Positions 35,159-43,610 of a DNA stretch of 64,000 nucleotides are shown here, piece after piece. The notes below the pieces were generated by a model. It was not told the origin of the DNA, searched no databases, and worked only from the letters and a program-made list of their open reading frames with translations. The translations under genes were made by a program, and so were the position numbers. The DNA is from Paenibacillus mellifer (GTDB lineage Bacteria; Bacillota; Bacilli; Paenibacillales; Paenibacillaceae). The DNA is taken from the NCBI RefSeq assembly GCF_023195895.1, contig NZ_JALPRK010000004.1:222709-286708 (forward strand), given 5' to 3'. The first letter of the stretch is position 1, and every line of letters starts with the position of its first letter.

Positions 35159-35172
35159 CGAACAGATGTTTT
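35159..35172. promoter_or_regulatory. candidate LexA/DinR box upstream of parE
   Basis: CGAACAGATGTTTT matches 13 of 14 positions of the Bacillus SOS box CGAACRNRYGTTYC (last base differs). It sits in the 74-base gap between parE and the ABC-2 permease gene. Confidence 0.5.
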
Positions 35173-35188
35173 GGTGCCTTTGTCCATT

Positions 35189-36187
35189 TTAATTCAAAAT
35201 ATCTTGTTTCGTAAAGACAAGGAATGAAACGACGAGCGAGCAAGCCCCCCAAACTGCCAGCACAACCAGCGAAAAACCTAGTGTCATCCCCTCGATCGGT
35301 GCCGGCGTACCCGCCAAATAATTCGTTAAACCGAGATTCACCATGAACAGGTATTTGGCACTCGTCCATGAAGAAGCCATGTTCGTCAGTATGTTTCCGG
35401 CGATCAGCGTCGCCATCATGATGACAATGCTTGCCGAGGTGCTGCGCACGAGCACAGACACCATAAACGCCAAAGCCGCCACCACCATGCTGACAAACCA
35501 AATCAGTCCCGCCTGCATGAAGATATACTGCCACTGGGGCACCGCATGTACACCTGAGATATCCACCTCGGCCCCTCTTAGCTGAAAACCGGTAAATACC
35601 GGCATATTCCATCCGCGGTAACCGAAAAACAGTCCTGAAATCAAATAACAAATCAAACAGGTTGATACGATAATTAAGGACACGAACATCAGCAAGGTTA
35701 ACAGCTTGCTCAGCAGGATTTTCCACCGTCTTATCGGCCGAGTGAGCAGCATTTTAACCGTTCCGCCCGTCCGCTCCGAAGATACGATATCCGAGCCCAC
35801 GCCCATAATTAACAACGGAATGAACAACGTGGCCGCGTTATCTAGGAACTCCCGGGTAAACGATACACCGCCCGGCTCTCTGGGATTCACGTCATGCTCC
35901 AAATAATATTTCATCTGCTGAATATAAATTTGGCGGTACTTCTTCCATTCTTCCGGTACCCGGTCGCTACCCAGCGAATTCTGGTTGTCGGTGATTGCCT
36001 GCTGGACCTCGCGGCGCCAGTCCGTCCCGAATTTTTCCCGTTTATCCTCGGCCTGCCGCAGTTGTGCGTAAGCAAACATTGGGACCAGCACAATCAGAAC
36101 AAGCAAGATAACATAAAAGCGTTTCTTTTTGATCATCTTGATCGTTTCATTTTTTACTAAAGGAAAAATGTTATTCAATGCTTTCAC
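35189..36187 (-). CDS. ABC-2-type transporter permease
   Basis: A 332-residue membrane protein. TM1 is near residues 23-42; a large extracytoplasmic stretch follows (about 43-110), then five more membrane segments. The stretch SSERTGGTVKMLLTRPIRRW before TM2-TM3 is characteristic of ABC-2 permeases. Its start lies 17 bases inside the ATPase gene, so the two are coupled. Substrates of such pairs include drugs, antimicrobial peptides and lipids; none can be chosen here. Confidence 0.85.
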   Translation of the reverse strand: MKALNNIFPLVKNETIKMIKKKRFYVILLVLIVLVPMFAYAQLRQAEDKREKFGTDWRREVQQAITDNQNSLGSDRVPEEWKKYRQIYIQQMKYYLEHDVNPREPGGVSFTREFLDNAATLFIPLLIMGVGSDIVSSERTGGTVKMLLTRPIRRWKILLSKLLTLLMFVSLIIVSTCLICYLISGLFFGYRGWNMPVFTGFQLRGAEVDISGVHAVPQWQYIFMQAGLIWFVSMVVAALAFMVSVLVRSTSASIVIMMATLIAGNILTNMASSWTSAKYLFMVNLGLTNYLAGTPAPIEGMTLGFSLVVLAVWGACSLVVSFLVFTKQDILN

Positions 36188-37175
36188 CTTCCGTCATCTC
36201 GAGGAACAGCTGCTCCAGCGTCGGATTAACCTTCTGGACGGCTTTAACCTGAACCCCCTCCTGAATCAGCCGCCCCACTAGACCAGGGATGAATTCCGGC
36301 TGCATTTGAGTTACAATCGCTTGCCTCTGGATCCCGGCCATGATCGTATCGTCCAGCACGTTTCCGGCTTCGTTTACTACGCCGACCCCAGCTGTTGAAC
36401 GAAGCAGCCGCTCGCCAAGCTCCCGGGGTTCCAATTCCCAAATCACAAAACTTCGATTCGCCTGAATCAATTCGTCAACTTTGCCGACAGCCAGCACGCG
36501 CCCCCGCCCGATAATCGCTACCCGGTCGCATAACAACTGTATTTCACTAAGCAAATGGCTCGATACAAATACGGCCATGCCCTCCTCCGCCAACCTGCGG
36601 ATAAACCCGCGCATCTCCTTGATCCCCTTGGGATCGAGACCGTTCGTTGGTTCGTCCAGGATCAGCAGCTTCGGTCGTCCTAACAGCGCCTGGGCAATTC
36701 CCAGCCGCTGCCGCATGCCAAGCGAATAGGTTTTCACCTTATCGTCAATCCGGCCCGTTAGCCCCACCATACGCACGACTTCCTCGATCCGATTCGCATC
36801 GATGCCTGGAATCATTCGAGCGAAATGCTCGAGGTTTTCCCTTCCGGTCAAATAGCTGTAGACTTCGGGATTCTCCACGATCGATCCCACGAAGCGCAGC
36901 GCCAACTCCGGTTCTCGCTGCACATCATATCCACAAATGTCCACTTGGCCTGCGGTTGGCCGGATCAAGTCGACGAGCATGCGGATCGTTGTCGTTTTGC
37001 CGGCCCCATTGGGTCCGAGAAACCCGAAGATCTCCCCGGCATACACCTCGAAATTCACTTCATGCACGATCCATTTACGGCCGATTTTTTTCTTGAGCCC
37101 CTGTACCTTTAATACAGGTTGGTGCTGCTCGGCATTGATCGGCTGCCGCGTTCCCATCGCCGTCCACTCCTTCAT
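36171..37175 (-). CDS. ABC transporter ATP-binding protein (ABC-2 partner)
   Basis: A 334-residue ATPase. Walker A is GPNGAGKTTTI, the signature is YSLGMRQRLGIAQAL, Walker B is LLILDEPTNGLDPKG, and the switch His lies in FVSSHLLSEI. The C-terminal about 100 residues are an extension common in CcmA/DrrA-like ATPases. It is coupled to the ABC-2 permease gene. The N-terminal about 20 residues before LKVQGLKKKIG are unusual and the true start may be a few codons later (ATG at about 37157). Confidence 0.88.
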   Translation of the reverse strand: MKEWTAMGTRQPINAEQHQPVLKVQGLKKKIGRKWIVHEVNFEVYAGEIFGFLGPNGAGKTTTIRMLVDLIRPTAGQVDICGYDVQREPELALRFVGSIVENPEVYSYLTGRENLEHFARMIPGIDANRIEEVVRMVGLTGRIDDKVKTYSLGMRQRLGIAQALLGRPKLLILDEPTNGLDPKGIKEMRGFIRRLAEEGMAVFVSSHLLSEIQLLCDRVAIIGRGRVLAVGKVDELIQANRSFVIWELEPRELGERLLRSTAGVGVVNEAGNVLDDTIMAGIQRQAIVTQMQPEFIPGLVGRLIQEGVQVKAVQKVNPTLEQLFLEMTEGESIE

Positions 37176-37196
37176 TTTTACTCCAGAAAAAGTCCG

Positions 37197-38003
37197 CTAT
37201 TCGCGCGCGATGCCCTGCGCCATCCGTTCAGCAATGGCTTGATAGCCATCCCCGTTGGGGTGGAAATGGTCGCTCGACAGATAACGGGACGAGTTTTGTG
37301 TAAACAAATCATAAGTCGGCACCACTAACGTGCCTTCATAATCGCCAAGCGCATTCATCGCCATCGCATTCCACCGCGCCACCGCATCGTTGCCGATTTC
37401 CCGCATCCCTTCCAGGTCGCTGAACGGATTATATAAAGAAACATAGACGAGCAATGCCTGCACGTTGATTTTCTTGATTTGAGCAACGACCTCCCCAAAA
37501 TGCTTAGAGCTTTCGTCAATCGCCGCATCGATTTCCGCTTGGGTGGGTACATGCTCGCCAGCGGTTAACGTATCCGTGCCATTAAACAAATCGTTGCCTC
37601 CGATGGACAACAGGATGATTCCCGCATGCTGCAAGGCATACTTCACCCCTGGATCCTCCAGCATCGGCAAGAGTTCCTCCGTTGTTAACCCGTTAATCCC
37701 GAGGTTGTTGACCAGTTTGGAGGTTTCGCCTTCTTTATTCAATAAATCGACCGTCCGCCTTGCAAATCCACGGCCCGTATCGTCCCCGGTGCCTTTCGCC
37801 AAGGAATCCCCGATCGCCGTTACATCCCACGCGCCGGCCTTCACATTCTTTTCTGTATGGGTCGAAGATCCGCCCTGCAGTCTGGCTTCTGCCGATGGAT
37901 TGGCAATATCCGACACCGCATAGATGAAGCCCGCTAGCAACAGTAAGGTCGACATGGCGGAGGAGATTCCTGCCCATCTCCAGATTCGGGACGTTCTGTT
38001 CAT
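37197..38003 (-). CDS. exported SGNH/GDSL-family hydrolase
   Basis: A 268-residue protein with an N-terminal membrane anchor or signal (about 10-31). Block I is TAIGDSLAKG with nucleophile Ser67; the oxyanion Asn is in LSIGGNDLF (about 137); block V is SSDHFHPNGDGYQ with Asp245 and His248. It probably acts outside the membrane as an esterase or lipase, similar to B. subtilis YpmR; the substrate is unknown. AGGGGGAAG precedes the ATG. It lies upstream of the ABC-2 pair on the same strand and may be their operon leader. Confidence 0.85.
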   Translation of the reverse strand: MNRTSRIWRWAGISSAMSTLLLLAGFIYAVSDIANPSAEARLQGGSSTHTEKNVKAGAWDVTAIGDSLAKGTGDDTGRGFARRTVDLLNKEGETSKLVNNLGINGLTTEELLPMLEDPGVKYALQHAGIILLSIGGNDLFNGTDTLTAGEHVPTQAEIDAAIDESSKHFGEVVAQIKKINVQALLVYVSLYNPFSDLEGMREIGNDAVARWNAMAMNALGDYEGTLVVPTYDLFTQNSSRYLSSDHFHPNGDGYQAIAERMAQGIARE

Positions 38004-38145
38004 GCCACTTCCCCCTGTTCGGTCATAGTCCCTTAAGATCGCTTACTTCCATAAATTCACCAACTGATGTAAATAACATAAAACTTCTTCTGAAGAGATG
38101 CAAATTTTCACGGAAAAAGGACTAGCTTTTTGTAACTTACAGAGT

Positions 38146-38151
38146 TATAAT
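38146..38151 (+). promoter_or_regulatory. -10 element for the tRNA-Lys gene
   Basis: A perfect TATAAT lies 31 bases before the tRNA 5' end. No good -35 is seen at 16-18 bases upstream. Confidence 0.45.
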
Positions 38152-38181
38152 AATCGATGTTCTAAAAAAACTTCACATTAC

Positions 38182-38254
38182 GGGTTATTAGCTTAGCTGG
38201 TAGAGCAGCCGACTCTTAATCGGCAGGTCGCAGGTTCGACCCCTGCATAACCCA
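38182..38254 (+). tRNA. tRNA-Lys (anticodon CTT)
   Basis: A full cloverleaf is visible. The acceptor stem GGGTTAT pairs with ATAACCC over 7 bp; the D arm is GCTTAGCTGGTAGAGC; the anticodon arm is GCCGA-CTCTTAA-TCGGC, giving anticodon CTT for AAG lysine codons. The T arm is GCAGG-TTCGACC-CCTGC. The discriminator is A and the CCA end is not encoded. It stands alone and is followed by its own terminator. Confidence 0.95.
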
Positions 38255-38260
38255 TTTATA

Positions 38261-38302
38261 GCATCCTCCACTGCATTGGCAGCTTGGGGGATGTTATTTT
38301 TT
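38261..38302 (+). terminator. terminator of tRNA-Lys
   Basis: GCATCCTCC pairs with GGGGGATG, followed by TTATTTTTTG. Confidence 0.7.
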
Positions 38303-38315
38303 GTCCGCTCACAGC

Positions 38316-38358
38316 GAAAAAAGCGCGAGAATCGAGGTTGTCGCCCCGTTCTCGCGCT
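38316..38358 (-). terminator. terminator of the pspA-DUF4178 operon
   Basis: A 10-bp perfect stem (38349-38358 with 38322-38331) is followed on the minus strand by a run of T (38321-38317). Confidence 0.8.
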
Positions 38359-38387
38359 TCTCGTCATGACCCAGTTAACAATGCCGC

Positions 38388-38894
38388 TTAGTTGGCACGA
38401 ATGACTTTGACATCGGCTGGAATTACCTTGACGCCTTCGTACAACATAAACCGTCCATTTTGCCACTCGATTCGCAACAGCTTGCCATCGTCCGACTGGT
38501 ATTGCCACACATGCTGCTCCCCGCCTTGCAGAAACGGCGTCTTGCCCACGACAGACACGTAACCTCCGTACTCTTCTTCCAAAAAGTACTCCGTACCGTC
38601 GAGCTCCATATGCGTCGGTACTTCCGTTGGATCGTCCAGCCTTCCGTCAATCGGCTGATATAACTGATATTGCAGCATCTCGCGTTCCTCAACCAGCAAA
38701 TAGCTGATACGGCTGCCGTCCTGCAGCGTCAGCACGACCGCATTACGGCTGCGATTGCCTACCCGGCCGGTCACCTCGTAGGAAACGAGCGAGACCTCGC
38801 AGATGTCACCAGGAGCTAATGCAAGCATGCTCTTCTCCACGATCGGCGGTGCCGGTTTGGCAAATAGGTTACCGATTCTTTTCCATACGCTCAT
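38388..38894 (-). CDS. DUF4178 protein, PspA-associated
   Basis: A 168-residue protein of mostly beta structure with no signal peptide or membrane span. It starts WKRIGNLFAKPAP and has features of DUF4178 (LALAPGDICEVSLVSYEVTG, WQYQSDDGKLLRIEW). I know this domain from genes next to pspA-type stress genes in Firmicutes. It lies 34 bases behind pspA with the shared promoter upstream and terminator downstream, so it is likely co-induced by envelope stress. Biochemical role unknown. Confidence 0.7.
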   Translation of the reverse strand: MSVWKRIGNLFAKPAPPIVEKSMLALAPGDICEVSLVSYEVTGRVGNRSRNAVVLTLQDGSRISYLLVEEREMLQYQLYQPIDGRLDDPTEVPTHMELDGTEYFLEEEYGGYVSVVGKTPFLQGGEQHVWQYQSDDGKLLRIEWQNGRFMLYEGVKVIPADVKVIRAN

Positions 38895-38928
38895 GTTCGG
38901 TCTAGCCTCACTTTAGGGTTCGATTCGA

Positions 38929-39600
38929 CTATTTTTTATCCTCGTATTGCTTCATCAACTCGGCCAATTCCGCTTTCACTGCGGCGTCCTTGTTCAAGTT
39001 TTCGAATTCCTCGTCCAGAGACTTGCCCTTGGCGTTCAGCTCATTGCTCGCTTCAGCCTGGGCTTCCATCTGCAGCATTTTCTCTTCCATACGTTTCAGA
39101 CCGCTTGACGCGGAATCCGCGTTAAAACCGGACATCGTCTTGTTGATTTCGTTCTGCGCTTTCGCCGCGTTGTAACGAGCTACCAGCGTTTCGCGTTTGT
39201 TCTTCATTTCCGTGAGCTGCTTGCGCATTTCCTCAAGCTTGCCCCGAAGATTGTCGGCTGCTGCTTTGTTCTGATCATAGCTGGTCTTGTATTCCGCCAT
39301 TTTCGTTTCAGCCGCTTTCTTCTCTTCCAGGGCACGGCGAGCGAGATCCACGTTTTGAGCTTGGGCCGCATGGTGCGCCTGCTGTGTGCGACGCTCAACC
39401 AAAGCTTCTTGCTCTTCATACAGTCCCTTGAACTTCTTCTCAATGGCGATCTGAGCGGCAACCGCCTTCTCAGCGTCTTCAAGATCTTCTTGCATATCGC
39501 GGATATATTGGTCGGTCAACTTGATCGGATCTTCCGCTTTGTCGATCAAAGCATTGATATTAGACATCGTCAAATCGCGCAATCTCTTGAACATAGACAT
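38929..39600 (-). CDS. pspA: PspA/IM30-family membrane-stress protein
   Basis: A 223-residue, nearly all-helical coiled-coil protein. The N-terminus (MFKRLRDLTMSNINALIDKA, then DPIKLTDQYIRDM) is the amphipathic and first-helix region of PspA/Vipp1 proteins, and the rest keeps the heptad pattern. PspA binds damaged inner membrane, oligomerises and limits proton leak. A near-perfect sigma-W-type promoter lies 44-69 bases upstream, as for B. subtilis pspA. GGGAGGA precedes the ATG. It is followed by the DUF4178 gene. Confidence 0.92.
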   Translation of the reverse strand: MSMFKRLRDLTMSNINALIDKAEDPIKLTDQYIRDMQEDLEDAEKAVAAQIAIEKKFKGLYEEQEALVERRTQQAHHAAQAQNVDLARRALEEKKAAETKMAEYKTSYDQNKAAADNLRGKLEEMRKQLTEMKNKRETLVARYNAAKAQNEINKTMSGFNADSASSGLKRMEEKMLQMEAQAEASNELNAKGKSLDEEFENLNKDAAVKAELAELMKQYEDKK

Positions 39601-39643
39601 TTGTTAATTCCTCCCGATTGAATTATCAGATTATGCATATGTT

Positions 39644-39669
39644 TACGCTACAGAATTCAGGAGGTTTCA
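39644..39669 (-). promoter_or_regulatory. sigma-W-type ECF promoter of pspA
   Basis: Minus strand: TGAAAC (39669-39664), exactly 16 bases, then CGTA (39647-39644). This equals the B. subtilis sigma-W consensus TGAAAC-N16-CGTA. The predicted start is near 39637, about 37 bases upstream of the ATG. Confidence 0.75.
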
Positions 39670-39800
39670 TGAAAATATCTCGGATTAGGCGATCAGGCTT
39701 GAAAGATTGATCAAACGAGCCTTGGAGCCCGCCGGGTGAAATGTTCTTACGTTCGCTGTTGGTCTTTGCCATCGCCGTACGCACTCCGCCTCATGAGCTC

Positions 39801-40237
39801 TAGCGGACCGTAGAGGCGTTATTTGAACATTTCCCGGTTATTTCCCGGTTTAACGGACCCAGAAGCCGTTATTCGCCTCAAAATGAGGCTGCTGGAGCCA
39901 ATTTGGAGGAAATAAGGTCTCCTCGGTCCGTTAGAATTCTTAGCCTTGTGCTTCTAGTCAAATAACGTCTCTCAGGTCCGTTAAAATTCAGCATGCCCGC
40001 CGATCGCGCTTCTCCACTAACTACAACATAGAGTCCAGCGAATTGTATTTAACAAATTCGCCGGCTCCTATCTCCCCCAAAGCTCGCGGATGAAGAACGG
40101 GCTACTTGCCAGCTCCAAAAGAAGCGAATAACGAACCTAAGGGAGTTTACGTCCGCATTGGGGAGCCGCTTGTCTTCCTTCTATCTCATCGTTGGACAAG
40201 CGGCGGACAAGAGCGGCCCGTGGTCGTTATTCGCTTC
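39801..40237. repeat. intergenic cluster of about six copies of a 25-30 bp repeat in both orientations
   Basis: The 720-base stretch 39601-40322 has no gene I can support. It holds copies of a unit that reads AATAACG, about eight variable bases, then GGTCCGTTA. Good copies are at 39801-39825 and 39851-39875 (minus orientation) and at 39909-39939 and 39959-39989 (plus orientation). Within each pair the spacing is exactly 50 bases. Two weaker copies at 40121 and 40224 form a perfect 14-base inverted repeat (GAAGCGAATAACGA with TCGTTATTCGCTTC). It could be a dispersed intergenic element of this genome or a binding or RNA-structure array. Confidence 0.65.
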
Positions 40238-40262
40238 CGCTGATTCCGCTAACAACAACAAA

Positions 40263-40285
40263 GAGCCCGGCAACACGCCAGGCTC
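40263..40285 (-). terminator. terminator of the CAP-domain gene
   Basis: GAGCCTGGC pairs with GCCGGGCTC (one mismatch) around GTGTT, then TTTGTTGTT on the minus strand. Confidence 0.55.
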
Positions 40286-40322
40286 CTCTCTAATCTTCAT
40301 CCTCGCACGAAAGCGCGAGCAC

Positions 40323-40859
40323 TCATTTCCCGATAAACTCCTGCACCCAATACCCATTATAATACCCGACGCCGATCAGTTTGTATTTTGAATTCAGAAT
40401 ATTTGCCTTGTGGCCGGGGCTGTCCATCCAGTCCTTGACTACTTCCTCGGCGGAACGTTGGCCTTTGCCGATATTCTCGCCTGCATACAGATACGTAATA
40501 TTGGACGAATCCATCATATCGAAGGGAGAGCCGTAATTCGGTGACGTATGGCTGAAATATCCGGTTTTGAACATATCGATCGCTTTGGTTTTGGCCATTT
40601 TCGTTAAGTTGGTATGGACCATGAGCGGCTTCAGTCCCGCGTTCTTGCGTTCCTTATTCACCAGTGCGACCACCTTGGACGCGTTTTGGGTCTGGATTTG
40701 CGCATAGACCGCCGCGAGTGATTTCGTTTTGCCACCAGCCGCGGCTGCCGCATGTGCGGTGTCCGTGCCGATTCCGCCGCCCAGCGTTGTCGTCATTACC
40801 AAAGCCAAGGCTGTAACCCACAGCCCGGCCAAACCGATTTGGTTGCTCCACTTCTTCAT
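40323..40859 (-). CDS. secreted CAP/SCP-domain protein (YkwD-like)
   Basis: A 178-residue exported protein. The signal peptide ends near residue 38 (AHAAAAAGG). The CAP domain (about 57-178) has VNKERKNAGLKPLMVHTNL, the metal/His features in YFSHTSPNYGSPFDMM and the AGENIGKGQRSAEEVVKDW to DSPGHKANILNSKYKLIGVG sequence typical of bacterial SCP proteins. The N-terminal spacer is short, with no LysM or other wall-binding domain visible. Function in the family is unsettled; some members are spore-coat or wall proteins. AGGAGGAG precedes the ATG. Confidence 0.85.
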   Translation of the reverse strand: MKKWSNQIGLAGLWVTALALVMTTTLGGGIGTDTAHAAAAAGGKTKSLAAVYAQIQTQNASKVVALVNKERKNAGLKPLMVHTNLTKMAKTKAIDMFKTGYFSHTSPNYGSPFDMMDSSNITYLYAGENIGKGQRSAEEVVKDWMDSPGHKANILNSKYKLIGVGYYNGYWVQEFIGK

Positions 40860-40950
40860 GATGGTTAGCTCCTCCTAGCCGTTTTCCCCGTTTTGCCGTT
40901 TCTTGTCACATTTTAACATATTTTAATGCCCTCTGCTTGCTTAAAAAATG

Positions 40951-40977
40951 GAAAAAGAGCGACTCATTAGCCGCTCT
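40951..40977 (-). terminator. terminator of the mglBAC operon
   Basis: AGAGCG pairs with CGCTCT (40972-40977 with 40956-40961) followed by TTTTTC on the minus strand, 22 bases past the mglC stop. Confidence 0.7.
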
Positions 40978-40998
40978 AATCCCGTGCCAAACCTTATC

Positions 40999-42009
40999 TT
41001 ATTTCTTGTTAGCGTATTTGCGCATATCGAACGCTACCGCAGCAACGATAATCGCACCTTTGATGATTTGTTGCCAGTAAGGGCCAACACCTACGAAGGT
41101 CAAGCCGTAGTTGATAACCGTAAAGATCAGCACGCCGGCCATGATGCCCGGAACGGTACCGATACCCCCTGTAGTGGAAACGCCGCCTACGACGCAAGCT
41201 GCGATCGCGTCAAGCTCATACATGTTACCATAGTTGTTGGTTGCACCGCCGGTTCTGGCGGCCTCCATCACACCTGCCAAGCCATACAAAGCGCCTGCGA
41301 TGGAATAAATGAGGATCAGGTTTTTGGAAACGTTGATACCGGACACTTTAGCGGCTTGCTCATTGCCGCCAATCGCGTACATGTTTTTACCGAGACGTGT
41401 TTTGTTAAACATCACCCAAACAATGGCACAGACCACAATGGCAATAATAACGATGTAAGGGATGGAGAAATCTCCTTTACCAATACTTCCCGAGCCCAGC
41501 AGATTCGTAAAGTCGCTGCGCAGACCGCCGATAGGCTGGGATTGGTTAGGATCGGTATCGAAGTACAGCGAGTTGATTCCGTAAATGGCAACCATGGTAC
41601 CCAAAGTAGCGATAAACGGCGGAACCTTAAATTTGGCAACGATAACCCCGTTAATCAGACCAAAGAGCAAGCCCACGGCAATGGCGATTAGAACCGGAAC
41701 AAACATCGGAAGCTCCGGCAAATTAGGGAAGAAACGACGCGCATAATCTACTTCTTGCAGCATGGAAGCGGACACCACCGCCGTTAGACCAACCATCCGA
41801 CCCGCGGACAAGTCGGTACCGCCGGTGATGAGAATAAAGGCCACGCCTAGGGCGATGATCACCCGTGTCGACGACTGGATCAAAATATCGCGAAGCGTAT
41901 TCAATCCGATAAAGCTAGGCTCATATACAGCGATGCCGATTAACAGCACAGCCAAAACGATATAAATGGCATTTTCACTAACAAAACTTTGTAATTTCTT
42001 TGTATTCAT
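40999..42009 (-). CDS. mglC: galactose/methylgalactoside ABC transporter permease
   Basis: A 336-residue membrane protein with about 9-10 membrane segments of the MglC/RbsC family. Family features are ILITGGTDLSAGRMVGLTAV near TM2-TM3, AIGGNEQAAKVSGINVSKN (ATPase contact loop) and GGVSTTGGIGTVPGIMAGVL. It follows the ATPase gene after 23 bases with AGAAGGAGGAG before its start. The MglB-like binding protein points to galactose, glucose or a methylgalactoside as substrate. Last gene of the operon. Confidence 0.9.
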   Translation of the reverse strand: MNTKKLQSFVSENAIYIVLAVLLIGIAVYEPSFIGLNTLRDILIQSSTRVIIALGVAFILITGGTDLSAGRMVGLTAVVSASMLQEVDYARRFFPNLPELPMFVPVLIAIAVGLLFGLINGVIVAKFKVPPFIATLGTMVAIYGINSLYFDTDPNQSQPIGGLRSDFTNLLGSGSIGKGDFSIPYIVIIAIVVCAIVWVMFNKTRLGKNMYAIGGNEQAAKVSGINVSKNLILIYSIAGALYGLAGVMEAARTGGATNNYGNMYELDAIAACVVGGVSTTGGIGTVPGIMAGVLIFTVINYGLTFVGVGPYWQQIIKGAIIVAAVAFDMRKYANKK

Positions 42010-42032
42010 GATTTTCTCCTCCTTCTCTAACC

Positions 42033-43538
42033 TTAGTGCTGGGCAGCCAAACGCATAATTTCTTCTTCCGTAGCCTTGTCTCCATCCACAATCCCTGTAA
42101 GACGGCCTTCGGACATTACCATAACACGGTCGGACATCCCAAGCAGTTCAGGCATCTCGGATGAAATCATGATGATGCTTTTGCCTTGTTGTGCCAAATC
42201 CGCAATAATGGAGTAAATCTCGTATTTTGCCCCAACGTCGATCCCGCGCGTCGGTTCGTCCAAGAGCAGAATATCCGGCTCAGTCAAAAGCCAGCGAGCA
42301 AGCAGTACCTTTTGCTGATTCCCGCCCGAAAGGTTCATGATCAGCGTTTTCGGGGACGGCGTTTTGGTCCGCAGCTTCTCAACCATTTGGTTGACCTCGG
42401 CTTTTTTCTTGCGATCATTCAAGAGCCCAATCGACGTCACGTAACGGGACATATTCGCGATCGCCCCATTCTCGTGCACGGACAATACCGGGAAAATACC
42501 GGTCGTGCGGCGTTCCTCCGTCAGCAGAGCTAACCCATGCTTCTTCGCTTCGCCGGCACTGCGAATCTTGACCTCTTTGCCCCCGATCGAGATCGTCCCC
42601 GACTGGATTTCCCGGAGGCCAAACAGCGCTTCGATCAATTCCGTACGCTGTGCCCCGACCAGGCCGCCCACGCCAAGGATCTCCCCTTTACGCAGCTCAA
42701 ACGATACATCTTTAAACGATTTCGGGTTACTGGACGTCAATTTATCCACCTTCAAAATGACGCCGTTCGGCACATTGTGCCGGTCCGGAAACCGCTGTGT
42801 TAAATCGCGGCCGACCATTTTAGAGATAATGAGGTCCGTGGTCATTTCCGCCGCAGGCCAAGTGCCAATCTTCTTGCCGTCGCGCATGATGGTGACATCG
42901 TCGGAGATCCGCAGAATTTCCTCCATTTTGTGCGAGATATAAATAATCGACACGCCGCGTTTCTTCAAATCATTGATGATCCGGAACAGATGCTCGACCT
43001 CTACGCTCGTCAATGAGGAGGTTGGTTCGTCCATGACGATAATCTGCGAGTTGAAGGATACTGCTTTGGCAATCTCGATCGACTGGATCTTCGAAACGGA
43101 CAGCTTGCCCACAATCGTTTCCGGGTTTAAATCGATATCTAACTGTTTAAACAGCTCTTCCGTGTCCTTGTACATCTTCTTATGGTCAACGAAGCGGAGA
43201 GGACCCCAACCTTGCATAGGGAAACGTCCGAGCCATATATTTTCCATAACATTGCGGAAAGGCACCGGATGCAGCTCCTGGTGAATCATCGAAACCCCGA
43301 GCTTCAGCGCATCGCTGGAATTGTTAATTTCCGCTTTCTGACCATTCAGCACAATTTCGCCATCGTCCGGCTTATAAATCCCGAACAGGCATTTCATCAG
43401 CGTAGATTTACCTGCTCCGTTCTCGCCCATGAGCGCATGAACGGTACCGGGTCTGACCTGCAGCGTTACGCCATCCAGCGCTTTAACGCCGGGAAATTCC
43501 TTGGTGATCCCCTTCATTTCAAGCATAAATTCAGACAT
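42033..43538 (-). CDS. mglA: galactose/methylgalactoside ABC transporter ATP-binding protein, double ATPase
   Basis: A 501-residue protein with two fused ABC domains. The first has GENGAGKSTLMKCLFG and IIVMDEPTSSLTSVE; its signature region reads LSVSKIQSIEIAKA. The second lacks a canonical Walker A (GVGGLVGAQRTEL) but keeps LSGGNQQKVLLARWL and LLLDEPTRGIDVG, a pattern normal for MglA/RbsA proteins. I chose ATG 43538 because AGGGGGCG lies upstream; a start 7 codons earlier is possible. It lies 147 bases behind mglB, with a terminator-like hairpin between them. Confidence 0.92.
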   Translation of the reverse strand: MSEFMLEMKGITKEFPGVKALDGVTLQVRPGTVHALMGENGAGKSTLMKCLFGIYKPDDGEIVLNGQKAEINNSSDALKLGVSMIHQELHPVPFRNVMENIWLGRFPMQGWGPLRFVDHKKMYKDTEELFKQLDIDLNPETIVGKLSVSKIQSIEIAKAVSFNSQIIVMDEPTSSLTSVEVEHLFRIINDLKKRGVSIIYISHKMEEILRISDDVTIMRDGKKIGTWPAAEMTTDLIISKMVGRDLTQRFPDRHNVPNGVILKVDKLTSSNPKSFKDVSFELRKGEILGVGGLVGAQRTELIEALFGLREIQSGTISIGGKEVKIRSAGEAKKHGLALLTEERRTTGIFPVLSVHENGAIANMSRYVTSIGLLNDRKKKAEVNQMVEKLRTKTPSPKTLIMNLSGGNQQKVLLARWLLTEPDILLLDEPTRGIDVGAKYEIYSIIADLAQQGKSIIMISSEMPELLGMSDRVMVMSEGRLTGIVDGDKATEEEIMRLAAQH

Positions 43539-43610
43539 TATTTTTCGCCCCCTGATCATTTCTTTCGCTTTAGAGGCACAGCATGGTTTCCTCCGGTTCC
43601 TATCCCTACG

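Noticed and set aside
39801..39989. CRISPR array
   Set aside because: Repeats are degenerate, in both orientations, only four to six copies, and no cas genes are present.
40158..40391. Open frame in the repeat-rich gap next to the CAP gene
   Set aside because: It runs through the repeat and the terminator, has no ribosome site and overlaps the CAP gene on the other strand.
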